From: Anseranas semipalmata
Lineage: Eukaryota > Chordata > Aves > Anseriformes > Anseranatidae
NCBI GenBank assembly: GCA_013399115.1
Contig: VXAA01001969.1
Coordinates: 1 to 64,000, forward strand
Length of the DNA: 64,000 nt
Direction of reading: 5' to 3'
Part shown: one piece after another, positions 37,464-50,133 of the stretch
Numbering within the stretch: position 1 is the first letter of the stretch
Layout of the letters: every line of letters begins with the position of its first letter
Made by a program: the position numbers and the translations under genes
Notes under the pieces: generated by a model
What the model saw: the letters and a program-made list of their open reading frames with translations, nothing else
Databases searched by the model: none
Told to the model about the DNA's origin: nothing

Positions 37464-40400
37464 CTGCCGCAATGCGGCACTGCCTGCGGGACTGCGGATC
37501 CCTGCAAGTCCCATGGCGACCGCTAGGAGCAAAGCAGGGACGAGCTCGCAAACCTCGGGTGTGCAGCACGGCAGCTGCTTGGGAGGTAGAAATGTAACAA
37601 CGAATAGAAATGGCACTGGCAGCAGATTAGCCAGTGTCTGGGTGTCAGTGCAAAAGGATTTATAAAAGCCTGTTAGAATGCAGGCAACCGGGATCCGTGG
37701 AGCGTGGGCTGCCAGAACCTCTTGTTTCTGTTTCCCTCCGATGGCAAACCTCCCAGGTCCTGCGGGCAAAACAACGCCCCTCATTCCCCTTGCCAGAGCA
37801 GACCCCTGATTTCAGGAGCTGGGCATCTCAGCTGCCACTCTGCTCCCAAGGCCACTGGCATTCCCACTGGGAGTGCCGTGGGCAGAGATCTTTAACAGAG
37901 CTGGTAACATGACAAAGGGCATGGCACCGCAAGGAGCTGCAAAGGCAATTCTCCACTTGTGACAGCAGGCAGAGCAAGAAAAGAAGCAAATCCTTTAAAG
38001 AGCAAACTTACACCTCTACTACCAAAATCCCCTCCTGAAACACAAGAGAGGCAGACACATATTTGCAAAATAATTTTAGATTCTAACAGTACGTGATGCC
38101 CCTACCTGCAATTCGTACATGCTCAAAGTTAAGGTCAATATGTAGTCTAATATAAATCCACATGAATGAAATAGGGAATGTGCGATATATATATTCTGTG
38201 AACTTAGACTGGCACGTATGAACAGTTCTTCAAGAAAAGTTACCTTTTATAGAAAAAAATGTTTTGAAAGAACAAAGCCAACACATAGATCCTAGACAAG
38301 GGCAATTACATGTTTCTTTCTGAAGCTGGAAAGGGATCTGCTTTCCATCAGGAATTAAACATCGAGCTTTTCTTTTAATAATACATTAGACAGTGCTCCG
38401 TGGATCGCAAAAGAAAACAGTCAATATGTTTAAAAATACCTATCTTTCCAATTTTTAAACTTCTCCCAAACACCACCTGCCCATGAGAAGCAGCAATACC
38501 TACTTGTATTCATGCATGCGTATGCAATAAAGCTAAGAAACCATAATAATTTGAATATCAAATACTCACAGTGTTTCATTTGCGTTCAGTCCAGAGTGAA
38601 AAAGCGCCAGATAAAATATACACGGATAAAAATTTGAAGCGCTCACGATCTGTTCGGGAATATTCTACATGCGTGAGAAGCAGCTGTATAAAAGCAGCCA
38701 GTTGTTCTCCATATATGACTGTTTACCTGTAATATCTGTACCCACACCAAATAAAATATAACTGCCATTGTGGATAGTCTGTCCTAACTATTTCAGCCTA
38801 AGTATTAGCTGAAGCGCCTCACCTGATTTCTAACGCCCTAGCTGTGGTTGGGAAGACAGGGTGTCTCGCAGATGAAATGGACCCAACCCTTTTAAGACAT
38901 CGCTGAAATTGCCCAAGGAGCCAGTCAGAAGCGCGGCTGTGTGGAGCGGACTACCCCCTCCCAGAGCCCGCCCAGCCCGCAGCCTCCTCTTGCACCAACG
39001 GGGGCTTCTTGACGGCCTTCAGGCGTCGTCGCAGGGATGCTGCAATGCGGCAATCTATCGATCGCAGTAGCCAAGTCCAACGCTGAAAGCCCTGGACAAG
39101 ATCTCCCTTCCCACCCTCCTTTTTCCCTACACTGCCACCAAAAAAGCACTTTGGTGACGCGCACAATCTAAGATTCTAGTGGCAAAAGATGTGAAAACAA
39201 AGCTAAATTACCAATCTGGTGAACAAAGACCGTGTTCGGCGTATGCTCCTATATCCCTTCATCACAGCCATCCACCTGCCTTCCACAACATTCTGTTTTG
39301 TTTTGCTCTCAAACAAATCCCAGTCTCTGCCACAGTCTGGCATTTGCAAACCACAGATACCTCACACCCGCGAGCACCATGAAGACAAGAGGAATGTGTG
39401 CAATTTTTTAAAAATTACTGGCTCTAGTGTTCTGTATTTCCTTCAGTGGCTTTATCTGGCCACCTCATTTGATGCTCTTTCAAGCTATTTTCTGAGGTAA
39501 CTCTAAAATACTCAAGAGCAACGTGGTATATTACAACAAAGGTTTCTGGACAACCGTACAGCTTTTTCAAACGTCTTGCTGCTAAGGATCTGCAGATGAC
39601 CTCAGCATGGCCAGCCATCATCCGTGCATGCTGAAACAATGCCTTCAGATTCCTAACCCCAAACCAGAGACTCAAGAAACGCAGTTCAGCTTCAAAAGCA
39701 TCGAACCAGTTAACATGAAATTGCTTCATTTACGATAACAAAATTAACATAGAAATTGTGATTATCTGACTTCAAATTACTTTAAAATTGTTTCACACTT
39801 CTACCCTTAATGCAGCTCTTAAATTTTCTTGTTTGTTAAATAGAACTGGATATGCTACATAAAGAAAGTCTAATTTACTTCAATTGTATGCCTTTCTTTT
39901 AAAAGTTTTTAAAATTATTTTTCATGTATTTCACCATAACATACAAGTGTAATTAAAACATGTATGTTCTTTTCAATGTGTGTATGTTATGAACCCAGAA
40001 TATATTCTTGTATTTTAGGCATACCCATGTGAATAGCGGGAAAAAATACACTATCTGATTTTAGATCAGAAGAAGCCTCTACGTATGCATTTTTTTTAGG
40101 TGTAAATGTAATTATCTACTTCATTTTCAAGCCAAATATCTACATATTACTGTTTTTATTTCCAATTTACTACAGATACAATATTATCATCCAAACTAAA
40201 AACGTCAGAAAACACTAATAATAAGTAATGCATAGTACCCTGATCCCAGCAACTACAGTTCAAGGTTAAATATCTGACATAATGCTTGATGTGGCACACC
40301 AGCAATTCTGGTAGACAGAGCTCTCATCAAAATTTTAATCTCTATTTCCAGAGAAACCAAGCTTTTGAGCCCTCTCTTGTATTAGGATTGGCTACAGCTT

Positions 40401-43048
40401 AGAGCCTCTCTGTTGTTCTACCAGCACAACAGAGAGGCAAATGCAACCACTGCAATTTTTTTTTTTAAAAAATTGGTGTTGTGATTGACCCCCGAGTCAG
40501 CAGCAGTTCCCGCATTCACCACCAGCTTTGGACTGGTGTCACAGAAGGGCTGAGGGTGTCCTGGTATATTTGGTGTTGATAACACCGAAGCCTCTGCCAC
40601 ACGGGCATGCAGCCTCCTCTCCCAGCCAAAAAGGCCTTATTAATGCCGATAGGATTACATCCAGCTTGTTTGGGGAGTCATATAAACACTGAATTGCAAG
40701 TTGTGCCATAAAGTGCCTACTCATCTACCTTGAACTTGTTCCCCTCGTAACTCTGCCATCAGCTCAACTTTATCTGCAAGGAGCTTTATTCCCATCATAG
40801 TCTTCAGCTCAGCTTTTGGACAAGGTGTTCTGCTGCATGTCTTCTTAAATATAGAGCTGAGTGTCCTCGGGATCAGGTCGTTCACATTCATTTGACTTTC
40901 AATGGCCAAAATGCTTGTTCTACATCTTTTATATTACTGACGAAGAAACTATATTAGTCAAAGGGGAGGTAGGGCAGGTCACAGGATGAGCAGAGCATGC
41001 AAATGAAACAATTAATACCATGGAGAAAAGGTTTGCCAGAAATCCCTGTGTCTCCTGGAGTTTTGACTTTGGAGTCTCTCAGAGCAGTGAGTGCAGCACC
41101 AGCAAAGGACTTACACTACGCAAGCTGTAAACCTGGGCTTTCTCAAAAAGCATATTGGCCAGTGATTCATGAAGCTAATAATTCTAACCTGGCACTGCTC
41201 TTATCTTGATAAGTTCTGCAGCCTGTAGGGCTCCAGGCTATTCTTAAAGGAAAAAAACCTCCAACCTAATGGGAGCAGGAAAGGAAAATGAGCCCAGCAT
41301 TCAAACGCTACGTATGCTCCAGGAGAGAAAAAGCCATCTTTTCTAAATATATAATATAATATGGCATCCACACTAAGGATTGATAGAAATGTTCATCAGT
41401 TTGCTGGGACATGCCTAGAATACTGCAGGATTAGCAAAATCATTGATCAATGAATTTATGCAAATATATTCCCCCCCATAAAGACAGAGTTACACTACAT
41501 CTGTAACAGGCATCAGTGATTTTCAGAGGCCCTCAATTGCCTGCTCTTATTTTATCTCAGCTGGTCTTTGATATAAAGCCTGTCACCATGGTGCCATCTG
41601 GTTACTGTTCCTTTCACTATGCTGTACTTCCAACCTCACATTTTGTAATACGTTGTAGAATGCAGGTTATCTCAGATTTCATTTCCATATCTTGAGCAAT
41701 GATGCCAGATCTCCCACTGAAATATATCAGCAAATAAAAACATTTCTTATCAAGCAACTGTGTGAGCACCCCATCTTTCCTCCATCTATTCATGCTAACT
41801 ATTTATCTCACTTCATTGGGGTCCATTGGGGTGCAGTAGCTTTCTAAAAGTTCTCCAGAAAAAGGCCTTTCTGTAGTTAATCTCATTGCCAACTGATTTA
41901 TATAACAGAAAACTTAAAACAACAGCAGACAGGTTCTTCAGGAGCATTTCTCATTCCCTTAAAGATCTACAACACTACAGGAGCCAGGAAGAATGGAAAG
42001 GGTATAAACTACTGGAAGTTGAATAAGGAATGGAGTAAAGAAAAAAGAAAATTGTCATTTGTACACTGATACCTCTATACTCTGGGCGTACCCTTTCCCG
42101 ATTGCCAAACTGAGTTTTATGCTTCCTCTGACATAACCTGACTTCCTGTGATACAACCTGTATGCAGAAAACTGAGATACTCGTAGAAAATCCAAGATCT
42201 GTTCTGTGCTTTGGGGACTTCAAATAATTTCAACTTTTGTTTTTATCACACACATTAAGTACATGCCGACTGATGAAATAACTACAGATTTTAAATTCAT
42301 TTTATTAATTTGCATACATTTAAGCTAACGTATACACTTAGGTTAAAAAAAAAAGCTAATCATTCTAATTTTAATGTACTGAAGTATGAATAAGTAAAGC
42401 AGCTATGCACAACATTTTTAATAGAAATCTCATTTTCATTATTGTATTTAGGTACTTTGGTATCGGTTATAGGAATTTACAGAGTTCAAATTTGATCCTG
42501 ATTGCCTTAACCAATCATAATTTCCAGCAAAATTGAGGAGGAAATCACATTTGTGTGGCATTTTCAGGCTTTCATTAAGCAATGACATCTCATATATTTA
42601 GAATTATGTCATGACTTTAGCTCCCTGGCTCTCCAGGTTGGGAAAGCAAATAAAAATCTTCTATCTAGTGAGGACATGCCCAGAATAGCATTTTGCGAAT
42701 AAGTAAAACCGATCATACAACCGAGTGTTCAGCATACAGAAGACAACCATAGGAAACAATTAAACACAAAATAATGATTCACGTTCATAAAAGTTCTTAA
42801 AAGCTTGCTAGGACAAAAAGCAGTGCGTACTATAAGCACATGCATCCATGGCAACCCTATCTGAAAATTTAAATATTACTAGAATTTTTATGAAACTCAA
42901 TCCTTTACAACAGGAACGTATGGGAGTGTAAAATGAAAGCATGAATAACCATAGTTCACTTGTAAAATATTTGCTAGGCATGGATGTTTTACACAATGTA
43001 CAGAAGAACCGGGGGATGCAGACCACCTCTGGCCTGACAGATCGGATG

Positions 43049-43079
43049 GATCCCGCACAGCACCGCTCGGTGCGGGATC
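43049..43079. repeat. GC-rich 10-base inverted repeat, 11-base loop
   Basis: GATCCCGCAC at 43049-43058 pairs exactly with GTGCGGGATC at 43070-43079. An alternative nested hairpin, GCACCG at 43060-43065 with CGGTGC at 43068-43073, overlaps the right arm. Confidence 0.93.
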
Positions 43080-43291
43080 AGAGTTTGAAAGAAAACAGCG
43101 GGTAGCGCTTGTGGGCATTTATCGCGGACGCAGTTGAACAAGCAAGGCAGAAACATCTGGAGAAAAAAGGATATACTCAAACGCTAATATAGCAATTGTA
43201 ATTTCTAAGACTGATTATTATTATCAAGATTTCAGAGATGGAAAGGTGGGGTGGTTTCGTTTATGTTTACATTTTACAACCTGAATTTCCC

Positions 43292-43327
43292 TTTTTATTT
43301 TATTTTATTTTATTTTATTTTTTTTTT
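43292..43327. repeat. (TTTTA)n simple repeat
   Basis: Several TTTTA units ending in a T run. Confidence 0.92.
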
Positions 43328-43744
43328 AAGATAAAATATTTAGGGCTCGTTTGGAATTTAAGTTATGGTTTCAAACTGTTGTGGATATTTGGGTGACTGT
43401 GCTTAAACTTCTTCAGTGTTACTTGAGTGAATTATCATGATTTTTCACACTGAAGCGCTCAAGAACTGAATGGTGGATTCCCGCGTGCATATTTTGTTGC
43501 TAGACTCTTAACGGCAGAGCCAGTGCTCGCTCATTTCAAAAAGCAGATGAAACTCAGGAAAGAGGATTTTTTCAGGCTATGAGATATCTAAGACCTAAAA
43601 CAATTAACACGATTAACAACAAGCAAAGCCCCAAGTTATTCAGTACCAGCTCTGTACAGCAAGAACTCATTTGCCTTCTTTAATAAAGTTATATCAACAA
43701 TCCTCTTCAGATTAGCTCTTGGTTGGATAGTATCTTTTGGTTTG

Positions 43745-43765
43745 TTTTTTTTTTTTTTTTTTTTT
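43745..43765. repeat. T21 homopolymer
   Basis: Twenty-one T residues, an A run on the gene strand. Confidence 0.9.
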
Positions 43766-43990
43766 CCCGAAAAACTGCAATGAACAAAACATGTTCAAGC
43801 TCCAGTCTCTCTTAGCAATCGTCTTAAAGTAGGAGGAAAAACAGCTTTTACAATGTAGAAGGAAAACACTCCAAGTAAGTTGCCAACAATGACTCATAAT
43901 ACTTTCTATCCTGTCCACACGGCACTACTACCGTGTCACCACACAGTGTTCAAGCTATTCCAGTGAGAAAAACAATAATAAATTAAAAGG

Positions 43991-44011
43991 TTTTTTTTTT
44001 TTTTTTTTTTT
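43991..44011. repeat. T21 homopolymer
   Basis: A second T21 run only 225 bases after the first. Confidence 0.9.
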
Positions 44012-45822
44012 GCTAAATTGAGTTCTGTATCTTACTGAGAAATGGATCCCAAGAACCAAGTATTGTTCAGCACTTACAGACTAATGACAATAGCATGATC
44101 ATTTACTCAATCTTAATAGGTTATCCAGTTTGACTGGGATTCTTGAGCCACCTTGCAATTAATTCCTTTTATTCACATATCCGATGAGACTGAAGGTGAA
44201 ATTCTGAGCTCTGAAAGAGTTTTATCTCCTATGCATCGTAATGTTGAACATTTGGATAAGAAGCTATGGAATAACAAATTGCTAATCTACAAAGGATGTA
44301 TCTTATTGCCACACCCCATAAGGAATACTGGACAATTATTTTGAAGATTTTTTTTTTTTAATAATCTTAACTTGCTTACAGCTACACTAATAAATATTTC
44401 TCAATAACACTGTTATTGCCAGGTATTGCCAGAGGACACAACGAAAATTTAAACAGAGCAGAAAACCTTATCCTAGTAAAGACAACATTTTAGTTTGTGA
44501 AAGTTTCTCACCAATTTTCTCCAACTTTTCTACACATTGCTATTCCAACAGGCATAAGTTAGCTAATAACTTGTGTCACTCCTTTACAAAGACATGCCAC
44601 TTCTACATGTTATGGCTGTTTCAGTGGTTGCACACACCTTCTTTCTGTGTCTTGGAATGCAACAACAAACCCGGGGAAGCATGGTTTACCATCTTACAAA
44701 AAGAGGGAAAAGCAGGGATGTCGACAAGAAAAATCCCTACTTTATCAACAGAAACAAAACCCTTATGGGAAGCAGTACAGAAAATCTGATGCAAAAATGA
44801 ACAAAACCAGCCCCTTAAGTAAGCATGTCAGTTGTGAGTCATTTCTCAGACATTATCTTCACCTTGCTGCAGGGGCAAAGACGATCAACAGAAGGCACCA
44901 AAGCACTTAGTTCTCAACATTTTCACAGCTTTTTAATCCTAAACTCACAGTCACCAGTAGCACTTAGCATCTGTATTATGGTCTACATAGATCACAGGAT
45001 CGGGGACACCTTTTGGGACCTCTGAAACACTGAAGCTCATACACAGAGATGTGATCAAAAGACTGCTTGTACTGGGAGCCACAATCAGTGCCTGGGTCTG
45101 ATCCCAGCTTCATATGAAGTTAGCAGCTCATTGCATTGTTTAAAGTGCTGACATTAGTCATGAATTTCAGTGAAGTTTTCATCTCTGCCTCAGTGCTGTT
45201 TGTTGGTGTAGGAACTTATAAAAAGAAAGTAAAAGCAGTAAATGAAGACAGCTTGCTTGACAAGCAGGAATAACTAACACGGACCATGGAATGCTCTGTG
45301 TTTCGAAGGATAACGGCACAATTTCCTTCCGTTCCTACATCTACCAAATCACCTAGCTCCTTAAAGTCATGTTTTTTGAGGAATTTAAGCTGAATGAGAA
45401 ATGCAATCCAGAAACCAAAATGTTTTTAAGGTTAAGAGTTAGTTTATTTTCTGGGTACCACTAAGCATTTTGACTCTGCCCCAAGTAATCTACAGAAATT
45501 CAGAATTCTGTAGACAGGCCGGTATGCAGAGAAAAGATGTAGAAATGTAAATGTTTGATATCAGAAAGGTCACAAGATTTCAGTAAGATAAAGAAGTAAA
45601 TAACTTGGTACCCTTGCAAACTGTTCAAACAGATAATTACATATCTTCTCTTCTCTTTTCTTTTTTTTTTTTGCCAGAATCATTAAATATTTTCTACATG
45701 TTGCATTATGAGTTAGAATATATCTGCATAAAATATACAGTGGCAAGCTCTGCTCTGAAATGTTCTCTTCTCCTCTGTTGGTTTCACTTGATAATATTCT
45801 TTGATGGTTCAAATTGCTTTAA

Positions 45823-45842
45823 TTTTTTTTTTTTTTTTTTTT
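45823..45842. repeat. T20 homopolymer
   Basis: Twenty T residues inside AT-rich intron. Confidence 0.9.
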
Positions 45843-46370
45843 GCATATATGACTATTGTACAACTGAAGATACAATATCCTATGGGGCATTAAGCAAATG
45901 TATTTTGCTAGATATTTAAATGCTAAAACTCTTTTTGAAGAAAACCTTGGGAAAAAAATAAATTAAGTTTGAAGTATACAACTCAAATTTTGTAACTGAG
46001 AGAAAAATAACTTTAGAAATAGATACTATCAAACTATTTTCTTATTTTTGAGAATTAGGATTGATCTTTCCTATAGCAGTATGTCTGTGCTGAAAATTAA
46101 AAATGCATTAAAGAAGTGATTATGATGTATTTTATACAGTGGAAAGAAATCCTCCTCTTCTCCCACCCACAAATACCTGGTGTAGAATTAACCAATAAAC
46201 TAATTCAACATCCTGGGGAGAAGGAATGCATTCCCAGCAACTTTTTCAGAGGCTGCAAAACTTGGTATATTACAAAAAAAGGATCCATTTATTGTCCAGC
46301 CTATTGTAGCAGAAGTTATAGCACAGTTTAGTGTCAGTGGAGGACTGATTCACCCTCTGCAGATATGGAA

Positions 46371-46435
46371 AAGCAGTCCATCCAAAAAAAAAAAAANAAA
46401 AGCACTCCATCAAAAAAAAAAAAAAAAAAAAAAAA
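46371..46435. repeat. Duplicated A-tailed unit with one ambiguous base
   Basis: AAGCAGTCCATCC with A13 is followed by an N at 46397, then AAAAGCACTCCATC with A24. The two units differ by one base in the non-A part, which suggests a local tandem duplication of a short A-tailed segment. The N marks an unresolved base in the homopolymer. Confidence 0.85.
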
Positions 46436-48033
46436 GGTAATTTTATAGGAGTTCATTTTTTTTCTTCCTTTTTTTCCACCACACAGTAGACTTCTTCACT
46501 ATAAAGTAAAACTTTATAGTGTCAACTCACTGCTTTTCCTTAAAAAGGGCTATTAATATAGAATTCAAACAATATTCGATAACTTAAGTTCCCAGATAAG
46601 AAGCTCTTCAGATACCTACTGTTAGCTCAATGTGAGCAACACACAGTATCTGCCCAATATCAGCGTCCCAACTTGGAAGAGAAAGGGACCACAGGTACCT
46701 TGGGCGATGATGGCAGAGAGGCAGGCACAGACACCACTCCTAGGTGTCAGCAAACTGAGCTTGTTTCTGCTGACACTGGTGGCAAAAATCCTCTGAGCAC
46801 CAGTCCAGGGTGGCTAGAGCCCGTGGGGAAGAATTCCCAGTATTATCACATGCACGTTCAAAAAATCTTTGGTGCATGGCACACTGCCATTTGTAAAGCC
46901 CGTCGTATTGCCTGGTCTCGGAAGCCAAAGGCGATGTGTCGAGTCTGACGAATCTGCAGGTGCCAGGACTGCACGAGGCAGGTGCAGACTTTAACAACCT
47001 ACCATTTGCTGTTTCATGCCACTGAACTTAAGGGCAGCCTTGTCGGCAGGCTGAGCAGGCCTTCCCTGCTATATTTAAGTGTAGAGCATTTCAGTGCTGG
47101 ACCAGCATTAACTTCACTCCAGATGTTAAGAGTTTGAATTTAGGAGTGTTCCTGTCCCCCCCACCCCCTGTTACCACCCTTTTTGGCACAGGACTGCGTG
47201 CTTTCAGACATGTCAATGCCTGCAGCTTTGCAGTATTAACTTTCAGGTAACAGGAAAAGCTTTCTATCAGTTCATATAGCCAAACTGCACTCCAGAAGAG
47301 GTCTCTTTATGTGAACAAGTACCTGTTAGTAGTAAGCATGTTATCTGCTCAGATACTGAGTTCTGGGTAATACTGGATTTTATATTACAACACCAGTGCT
47401 CTATATCCAATGCGTTTTTTCTCTGTTACAGTCAGATTTCACTGTCAATTTTTATTTATTTATTTTTTAGTCTATGATGCAGCTTTAACAGCCAATGTTT
47501 AAAGTTTGTGGTACATGAAGAGCACAACGTGGTGTTATTTCAGCCCTCAGAGCAGGATCCTCCCCAAAAGCCAATGACTGCACCGAACAATCCTGCCAAG
47601 CCCCCGTCTCTCCTCCCTCTTACATACCAAACACCTTTTAAACAGCTTTTTGTGTAGCTCAATTGTCAGATACCTCATAATATTGCTCCCTATGAACCTG
47701 TTACCGTCCGCTACTCGACATTACGCAGACCTGGACAGGTTTCTGGCTGCAGAGCACACATCGAACGCACTTTGAATACTGCCGAACCCCATCTGTTCCA
47801 CGCAGCAGCGAGCACAGCGATTTCCCGGCTCCTCAGGAGCGGTAACAGAGAAGTCGTCTATTGTGGTTTAATTAGCGGTAACCCCAGCCCGGGGGAAGCG
47901 TGACATTTCACTCCGCTCCCTACGGCAGTGGTGTGAGGCGGGAGGGCAGCAGATTAAGCCCCCGGGTTCCCCCAGCACCGCAGCACGGGGAGAGGCACCC
48001 CCGCCACCCCAGCAAAGCACCAAGTCAACTCAC

Positions 48034-48105
48034 AGGATCTCCAGGTCGCGCAGGGCTCGGAAGGCTCCATCTTCGATGCAGCTGATCTGGTTGTTGTCCA
48101 GTTGC
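48034..48105 (-). CDS. SLIT3: SLIT3 exon, LRR5 of domain D1 (probably exon 6)
   Basis: This 72-base exon encodes one complete leucine-rich repeat of 24 residues. After one base that completes a split Leu codon it reads [15 protein letters not shown] followed by RALRDLEI, ending in CT of the next Leu codon. LxLxxNxI is the concave-face beta strand of the repeat. The cysteine in ISC is also present in the vertebrate Slit sequences I recall. The acceptor is a pyrimidine-rich tract ending TTTCTGCAG, and the donor is a consensus GTGAGT at 48033-48028. Entry and exit are both phase 2, so the exon is a symmetric 72-base unit and skipping would remove one repeat in frame. The residue after LDN is N, as in SLIT3, where SLIT2 has Y as I recall. 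The exon sits inside an unusually CpG-rich stretch. Confidence 0.95.
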
Positions 48106-48315
48106 CTGCAGAAAGGAAGGGAGAGGATGAAGGCTGGCCGGTATGGGCAGAGCTGCCTTGGAGTGCCGGGCTGGGGGCCTCCCGGCCCCCGAGGTGTCCC
48201 TCCACCCCCTCGTGGCGCCCGCTCGCCGCCCCGGCGCGGGGCTGCTCAGCCTGCCCCGCTGCTCCGGCTCTGCGCGCTGCTGCTGACAGCGCTGCACGCT
48301 ACCGCACACTGAAGC
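48106..48315. promoter_or_regulatory. CpG-rich flank of the LRR5 exon (possible intragenic CpG island)
   Basis: Intron sequence directly upstream of the LRR5 exon is GC-rich with clustered CpG, densest at about 48180-48290 (CGTGGCGCCCGCTCGCCGCC). GC-rich sequence continues through the exon to about 47880. Intragenic CpG islands sometimes mark alternative promoters. No ATG appears on the gene strand between here and the exon, so any such transcript would need a start codon elsewhere. GC-biased gene conversion near the exon is an equally good explanation. Confidence 0.4.
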
Positions 48316-48346
48316 CTGTCAGGTCTCAGTAAATATTAATTGCGCC

Positions 48347-48365
48347 TTTTTTTTTTTTTTTTTTT
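48347..48365. repeat. T19 homopolymer
   Basis: Nineteen T residues marking the right-hand end of the CpG-rich flank of the LRR5 exon. Confidence 0.9.
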
Positions 48366-48473
48366 AAAGGCAGAAGGGAGTAATTTCATTACATTAGGGC
48401 ATCCAATCCATTATGAGCTTTTACCGTCATGTCACTGAAACAATTTCATTAAGCTAAAGGCCTGTAAATCACT

Positions 48474-48504
48474 GGAGGTCACTGTGCTGCCCTCCGTGAC
48501 CTCC
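48474..48504. repeat. Nine-base inverted repeat with AGGTCA half-sites
   Basis: GGAGGTCAC at 48474-48482 pairs exactly with GTGACCTCC at 48496-48504. Each arm contains the nuclear-receptor half-site AGGTCA (48476-48481 and, inverted, 48497-48502), 15 bases apart. That spacing is not a standard receptor element. Confidence 0.9.
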
Positions 48505-50133
48505 CAGAATGCCTTTTCTTCTTTTACTGGAAGTTGGAGTCCTCTGTCCTGACAGTACTAAATCTCCAGGCTTTATCTGCCCAAGAGCTGTGAGAGTGCA
48601 TAGGGAATATACCAATTCCAAATTAGACTCAACTAATCTAATTTTATAGTCTTTTTATTATTCTAAGCACCAAATGTCTGTGGTGGTTCGATGCCTCTCT
48701 GCATTGTTACTGGTCCCATCTGGTAGCCCATTCTATTGAAAGATTTCTGACTAAATGCAGGGTCTGTCTAACTCCATCAGGGAGAGCAGCCCAGCAACAG
48801 GAAGCATTATACACACATACACTTAAAACGTATTTTGCTTCAAAATGAGTAATTTAATATTTGGAATGTGTAGTTCTCTCATTTGTTTTCCTGCATATGC
48901 ATGATTTAAATATATTTTACAATATATGTGGATGCAGCAGTACAGCTACATCTGCCTCTTGCTTAGAAAATTAAAATTGTAAGTTGTAATTTAAAATTCA
49001 GTGATTACATTTTCTAACATCTGATCCCTTAAATTTTACATTTAAAGAAACACAACTATGTACCTACTCGGGTGTAAGTACAATGTCTGCATTTCGTGAA
49101 AAAAAAATGATGCAAGCTCTTGATTTTGTACCATACTGTGTTTTGCTTAGTATAAACTTTAGATTTGGTGAGGCGGGGACCACTTGTCCTGTGTGTGTAA
49201 AGTATCATGAACAAAGATGCAGAGATTGCATTGCGGTTTCTAGTTGCTATTACAAACTAATAACTACACACACGTAGATAGCGAGTATATTATACCCATG
49301 TGTAATATATTTGCATAGTTTTGCCAACTTCTTCCGATTTTTGCTGTACCTTATCTTTGGACTAAAACATTTATCACAACAACTTTCTTATTGCACAACA
49401 GTAAAGCACAGAGCACTACAGTATAATTACAAAACAACAAAAACAAGCTGAAGTCTCTTTTGGGGTAAAAAGCACAAGACAATCCAAAGGCTTAAAAGTA
49501 GCAACGTTAGATATAATCATTACGCACCCCTATACAAATTGAGTTTGATCCACTAACACTGAATGTATCAGATATGTTTGTGTCTGAAGACTATAGGAAA
49601 GTTATTCTTGGTCTGCTCTCAATGAACATCTTTTTTTTTTTTTAATGATTTTAAGTACATGAAATACCATTCAGACTATAAGGTCTACTAAAAAGCTTAG
49701 CAAGCATAAAGCCAGCTAAGGCTTCTCATAGCTCTCATAACTTTGGAGAACATGCTGAATTTGACAAGACTTCCAGCAATGTCTCCTACACTGACCAATA
49801 CCAGGGTGTAAAATCATCCAAAAGGGATTCTGCAGCATGACAGTTCATGTGTATTGCATATGAATTTATATAACTATATACCTACTTATTTCTTATGTTC
49901 TCTCTGCCTTTCCCACCACCCTGCAAAGATGCTAATAGCTATATATTTTTGACTGCTGAGACAACAAAGTGGCTGTGGAGTGACTTTTTATGAGATCACT
50001 GTTTAATTGTGTGGGTTGTTAAAAATTTTGTTGCTCAAATGAAAAAAAAGATGGTGGATTTCAGGAGGAATAAACTTCAAATGAGTTAAATATAACGCTG
50101 GTTGCATGACTAAGTGCTTTACACTCCAGTTGG

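Larger units (their letters stand above)
28086..48033 (-). other. SLIT3: SLIT3 intron between LRR5 and LRR6 exons
   Basis: This 19.9 kb intron is bounded by a GTGAGT donor and a CCCTAACAG acceptor. It holds a 5S-rRNA-like element at about 31021-31125, a possible worn CR1 piece near 33735-33820, an A33 run followed by a 15-base perfect inverted repeat near 37.4 kb, a GC-rich patch at about 38930-39130, a GC-rich inverted repeat at 43049-43079, several T20-class runs, and one ambiguous base at 46397. No miRNA or nested gene was recognised. Confidence 0.88.

Noticed and set aside
39424..39729. 101-codon minus-strand open frame
   Set aside because: No domain, splice or family signature; length is within chance expectation for this much intron.
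46673..46997. Overlapping 91- and 85-codon open frames on opposite strands as a nested gene
   Set aside because: Both fit a stop-poor local composition; no domain or conserved motif is visible.
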